Source: Acetofilamentum sp.
Lineage (GTDB): Bacteria > Bacteroidota > Bacteroidia > Bacteroidales > JAFGXI01
Reading direction: 5' to 3'
Assembly: GCA_020720565.1 (NCBI GenBank)
Contig: DYOK01000110.1
Span: forward strand, 1-8,836
DNA length: 8,836 bases
The notes beneath the pieces are model-generated. The model was not told the DNA's origin and searched no databases. It was given only the letters and a program-made list of their open reading frames with translations. Below, one piece after another: positions 6,595 to 8,836 of this stretch. Each line of letters begins with the position of its first letter. Within the stretch, counting starts at the first letter, position 1. The position numbers and the translations under genes are program-made.

Positions 6595-8523
6595 CTATTT
6601 CTTAGTTACCTTAAATTCTGTTCTGCGGTTGTTGGCTCGTCCTTCTTCTGTTTCGTTGGTATCGATAGGTTGATCCATGCCGTATCCTTTTGCAGTTAAA
6701 CGAGCTGCCGATATACCGTGATTAATCAGATATTTCTGAACTGTTTTAGCTCTGTTGTCGGAAAGCGTCGCATTGTGGGCTTTGCTACCTTGATTGTCGG
6801 TATGACCTCCAATTTCGATCGAAACATTGGGGTTATTGTTCATAAATTCAATCAACTTTTCGAGCTCAATTTTTGATTCGTCTTTAAGCTGGTACGAGTC
6901 CAGTTCGAAAAAGATGTTTTTCAGAATCACATGTGCCCCGAGTTCAATGGGTTGCAATTTGATGTGTTTCTCGTAGGGTTTATCTTTGTGCCCACCAGTC
7001 ATTGCAAAGTGTTCGGAATAAGGCATGTAGCCAGATTGGCTAATGTTTAGCATATAATTATGACCCGATGGGATACACAATAAATATTCGCCGGTTTGTA
7101 GTTCCGATTCAGGATTTAAAATAAGTTCACCAGTATTTAAATCGATTAATTCGATGTGCGATTTAACCAAGGCGTTGGTTTTAGTATCGCTTACGGTTCC
7201 AGTAAGGTAGTTAACATAATCGGGACGAGCTTCGGGGTAAAGCAAAAACTGGTAAATGTCAAGGCCGTTGTTGTCGTTGGCTCGGTTCGACGATATAAGC
7301 GCTAGTTCACCGTCGATTGACACAAACAAGCTTTGTTCGTCGTTGACCGTGTTGATAGGATATCCCAAATTTTTAACTTGGCTCCATGTGGTGTCGTTAA
7401 GGCGGGTGCTTTTGTATATGTCCAGCCCACCAAGTCCAAAATGCCCATCAGAAACAAAATACAAGGTTTTTCCGTCGGGATGAATAAACGGTGCCCATTC
7501 GATGCCATGGGAGTTAATACTGTCGCCCAGATTAATGGGTGTACTCCAATTGGTTCCATCGAAATGGCTCACCCAAAGGTCTTCTAAGCCATCGGTACCT
7601 GGTCGGTCGCTGGTAAAATACAAGGTTTTTCCGTCGGGCGAAAGCGATGGTTGACGCTCCAAGGCGTTGGTATTGATGGGACTGCCCATATTTTTGGGCT
7701 CGCTCCATCCTTGAGCTTGACGGTGCGAAATGTACAAATCGCATTTGCCTTTGCCATCGTTCCGATTGCAGCCGGTAAACACAAAAGTTTGACCATCGGC
7801 CGAAATAGAAGGCGCTCCCTCGTTGTTGGGTGTGTTTAATGGGCGACCCATGTTATAGGTTTGGCTCCATGTGCTGTCGTTTATTTTGTAGTTGACAAAA
7901 AAATCTTCGCTTAAATTGTCGCGGGTAGGTTCGAGTTGACGGTTGCGTAAAATATTCTTGGTGGTGTATAATTTTTTACCATCGGCAGAAAGCATTGGCC
8001 AGTAATCGTCGAAAGGCGAATTGATTTCGGTACCCATATTGATGGGTTTAAATGGCACGGGATGATCGTATAATTTTTTTGCACTTTTGGCCGATTTTAA
8101 CGCAAATTCAACATTACGAGCCAGCATTTCCGACTGTATATCCATTTGGCTGGCCTCAGTAGCGAGTTCGATACTTTTCCCATATTGCTCGGTTTTAAAA
8201 TATGCAATACTAAGCAAATATTGGACTTTTGGGTTGTAGTCGCGTCTTATGGTTAGTACTTTTTCGTAGCATTCAATTTCTCTTCTAAGATGGCCCAATT
8301 CAAAAAAAATCTGGGCTTTAAGCAGGTATGCCTCAACAAAATTGGGGTCCGTATTAACCGCGTCGTTTAGCGACTCGATGGCAATGTTGTATTGTTGAGA
8401 ATTATAATTTTTTTCGGCGTATTCGAATTGTTTAATGGCTTTACCTTTCGTGGTAGAATAGGTTCTTTGGGCTTCGGTTCGAAGCAAGACAAGGACAAGG
8501 AAAAATAAAAGGGCAGCACGCAT
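6595..8523 (-). CDS. PorE-like OmpA family protein (TPR, PD40 propeller, CRD, OmpA-C)
   Basis: Predicted periplasmic, peptidoglycan-binding protein of 642 residues from the ATG at 8523. Signal peptide 1-18 (LLRTEA|Q). TPR repeats span about 22-135. Five PD40 propeller blades lie at about 150-430, each with an S-x-DG core (SADGKKLY, SADGQTFVF, SPDGKTLYF, HPDGKTLYF, SIDGELAL). A carboxypeptidase-regulatory-like beta domain follows at about 438-525 (LTGTVSDTKTNALVKS). An OmpA-C domain covers about 535-640, with the binding motif GGHTDNQGS and NRRTEF. This order matches PorE of the T9SS. PorE is a lipoprotein, but no lipobox Cys is visible here, so the protein should be soluble in the periplasm or held by other contacts. 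An in-frame TTG at 8532 adds only MNN; the ATG is preferred because it gives a standard signal peptide. The gene faces the gene 1-gene 2 operon. The role as a T9SS accessory is inferred. Confidence 0.9.
   Translation of the reverse strand: MRAALLFFLVLVLLRTEAQRTYSTTKGKAIKQFEYAEKNYNSQQYNIAIESLNDAVNTDPNFVEAYLLKAQIFFELGHLRREIECYEKVLTIRRDYNPKVQYLLSIAYFKTEQYGKSIELATEASQMDIQSEMLARNVEFALKSAKSAKKLYDHPVPFKPINMGTEINSPFDDYWPMLSADGKKLYTTKNILRNRQLEPTRDNLSEDFFVNYKINDSTWSQTYNMGRPLNTPNNEGAPSISADGQTFVFTGCNRNDGKGKCDLYISHRQAQGWSEPKNMGSPINTNALERQPSLSPDGKTLYFTSDRPGTDGLEDLWVSHFDGTNWSTPINLGDSINSHGIEWAPFIHPDGKTLYFVSDGHFGLGGLDIYKSTRLNDTTWSQVKNLGYPINTVNDEQSLFVSIDGELALISSNRANDNNGLDIYQFLLYPEARPDYVNYLTGTVSDTKTNALVKSHIELIDLNTGELILNPESELQTGEYLLCIPSGHNYMLNISQSGYMPYSEHFAMTGGHKDKPYEKHIKLQPIELGAHVILKNIFFELDSYQLKDESKIELEKLIEFMNNNPNVSIEIGGHTDNQGSKAHNATLSDNRAKTVQKYLINHGISAARLTAKGYGMDQPIDTNETEEGRANNRRTEFKVTKK
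7456..7479. repeat. 24-bp exact direct repeat within gene 3, copy 1
   Basis: These 24 bases are identical to 7615-7638, 159 bp (53 codons) away. They encode the PDGKTLYF core of two neighbouring propeller blades on the minus strand. Other blades share the protein motif but differ at the DNA level. This suggests recent duplication or gene conversion between these two blades. Confidence 0.75.
7615..7638. repeat. 24-bp exact direct repeat within gene 3, copy 2
   Basis: Partner of the repeat at 7456-7479. It encodes the core of the third propeller blade (SPDGKTLYF), while copy 1 encodes the fourth (HPDGKTLYF). Confidence 0.75.
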
Positions 8524-8545
8524 GTTGTTCAATTTTTTAGAGATG

Positions 8546-8615
8546 AGGTCTTCGACCTATTTATTGATTTTGTAAAGGTATTTTATCAGACGTCTAGGTA
8601 AATAAAATACGACAT
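8546..8615 (-). repeat. 71-bp repeat, right inverted copy (70 bp), upstream of gene 3
   Basis: Inverted counterpart of 223-293. On the minus strand it begins ATGTCGTATTTTATT at 8615 and ends with the exact 17-base core AAATAGGTCGAAGACCT at 8562-8546. The core ends 22 bases before the ATG of gene 3. Homology stops sharply at both ends: the flanking bases do not match those of the left copy. Here the repeat includes a promoter-like TACCTTTA that the left copy lacks, so the dyad core probably lies in the 5' untranslated leader of gene 3. Confidence 0.8.
8573..8602 (-). promoter_or_regulatory. Candidate promoter of gene 3
   Basis: On the minus strand TACCTTTA (8580-8573) matches the Bacteroidota -7 box TAnnTTTG at all but the last base. 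A poor -33-like TTTA lies 18 bp upstream (8602-8599). Transcription would start near 8567, giving a leader of about 45 bases that contains the AGGTC-GAA-GACCT dyad. The region before the ATG is A-rich and has no Shine-Dalgarno motif. Confidence 0.4.
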
Positions 8616-8836
8616 TATATGATTCAAAGTACAAAAACTGGCAGAAAAGGGAAAATGTCAATCGCCAATCTAAATTTGTACCAAAAATAGGAATAATTAT
8701 GCAATATTTTGTTTTTTTTGAACGACAGACCATGGCTTTTAGACAAAAGCACTGTTTAAAACACAAAATTTTAGGTTTTAAATTTCTGTGCTTCAGTTTA
8801 AAGGTTGAGAAAAATGACTTTTATTTGTCTGGGTTT
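8616..8836. other. Right flanking region, AT-rich
   Basis: Beyond the right repeat the sequence is AT-rich and holds no confirmed gene. A minus-strand frame of 69 codons (8766-8557) runs across the repeat and promoter region and shows no family features. A rightward frame open to the edge is listed separately. Confidence 0.4.
8699..8836 (+). CDS. Possible 5' end of a rightward gene, cut by the window edge
   Basis: An ATG at 8699 opens 46 codons without a stop to the window edge (MQYFVFFERQTMAFRQKH...). A perfect -7-like box, TAAATTTG (8671-8678), lies 20 bases upstream of the ATG, similar to the arrangement at gene 1, but I find no -33 box at the right distance. An internal ATG at codon 12 is an alternative start. 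The composition is rich in Phe and Lys, as expected from AT-rich DNA read by chance. I recognise no domain. If real, it would be divergent from gene 3. Confidence 0.18.
   Translation, partial: MQYFVFFERQTMAFRQKHCLKHKILGFKFLCFSLKVEKNDFYLSGF

Noticed and set aside
223..8615. Insertion sequence or transposon bounded by inverted repeats
   Set aside because: No transposase or recombinase is encoded in the block and no target-site duplication is evident outside the repeats. The copies also look like promoter-proximal elements. A mobile origin is left open only as a hypothesis.
8557..8766. 69-codon minus-strand frame upstream of gene 3
   Set aside because: It covers the 71-bp repeat and the likely gene 3 promoter, has an AT-rich composition typical of chance frames, and the equivalent region at the left copy is not open in the same way.

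Overview
The window looks like chromosomal DNA from a member of the Bacteroidota. It encodes a very long secreted protein with a type B sorting domain of the type IX secretion system (T9SS), a PorP/SprF-family outer-membrane protein and an OmpA-family protein of PorE-like architecture. All three are characteristic of this phylum. The promoter-like sites also fit the Bacteroidota pattern (TTTG, about 19 bp, TAnnTTTG), and there are no Shine-Dalgarno sequences. I cannot assign a family or genus from the sequence alone.

Layout. Positions 1-345 are non-coding as far as I can tell: hairpins near the left edge, a 71-bp repeat at 223-293 and a promoter at about 296-326. Gene 1 (346-5331, +) encodes a 1661-residue surface protein. 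In order it has a signal peptide, an N-terminal 'ENKGQW' domain, SBBP-type beta-propeller repeats, a Cys/His-rich segment, a PKD domain, Ig-like modules, five SprB-like repeats and a C-terminal gliding-motility/type B sorting domain. Gene 2 (5335-6360, +) follows after 3 bases and encodes a PorP/SprF-like protein. Positions 6361-6594 are a convergent intergenic spacer with AT-rich repeats, hairpins and phased short words. Gene 3 (6595-8523, -) encodes a TPR, five-bladed PD40 propeller, carboxypeptidase-regulatory-like and OmpA-C protein. Positions 8524-8836 hold its leader and promoter, a second inverted copy of the 71-bp repeat, and possibly the start of a rightward gene.

How they may work together. 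Known biology: type B sorting-domain proteins such as SprB need an SprF-like partner for secretion, and such partners are commonly encoded next to them. Genes 1 and 2 therefore read as a cargo and its dedicated partner. Gene 3 resembles PorE, a periplasmic peptidoglycan-binding T9SS component, but lacks a lipobox cysteine. I infer that it may be a locus-specific accessory protein.

The most unusual signal is outside the genes. The inward-facing block is bracketed by two inverted copies of a related sequence of about 71 bp (hand alignment about 58/71 identical, one gap). Each sits just upstream of a transcription unit and ends in an identical 17-bp core containing the dyad AGGTC-GAA-GACCT. This could be a shared operator or leader element that co-regulates cargo, partner and PorE-like gene, or a dispersed repeat. 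The sequence alone does not decide between these.
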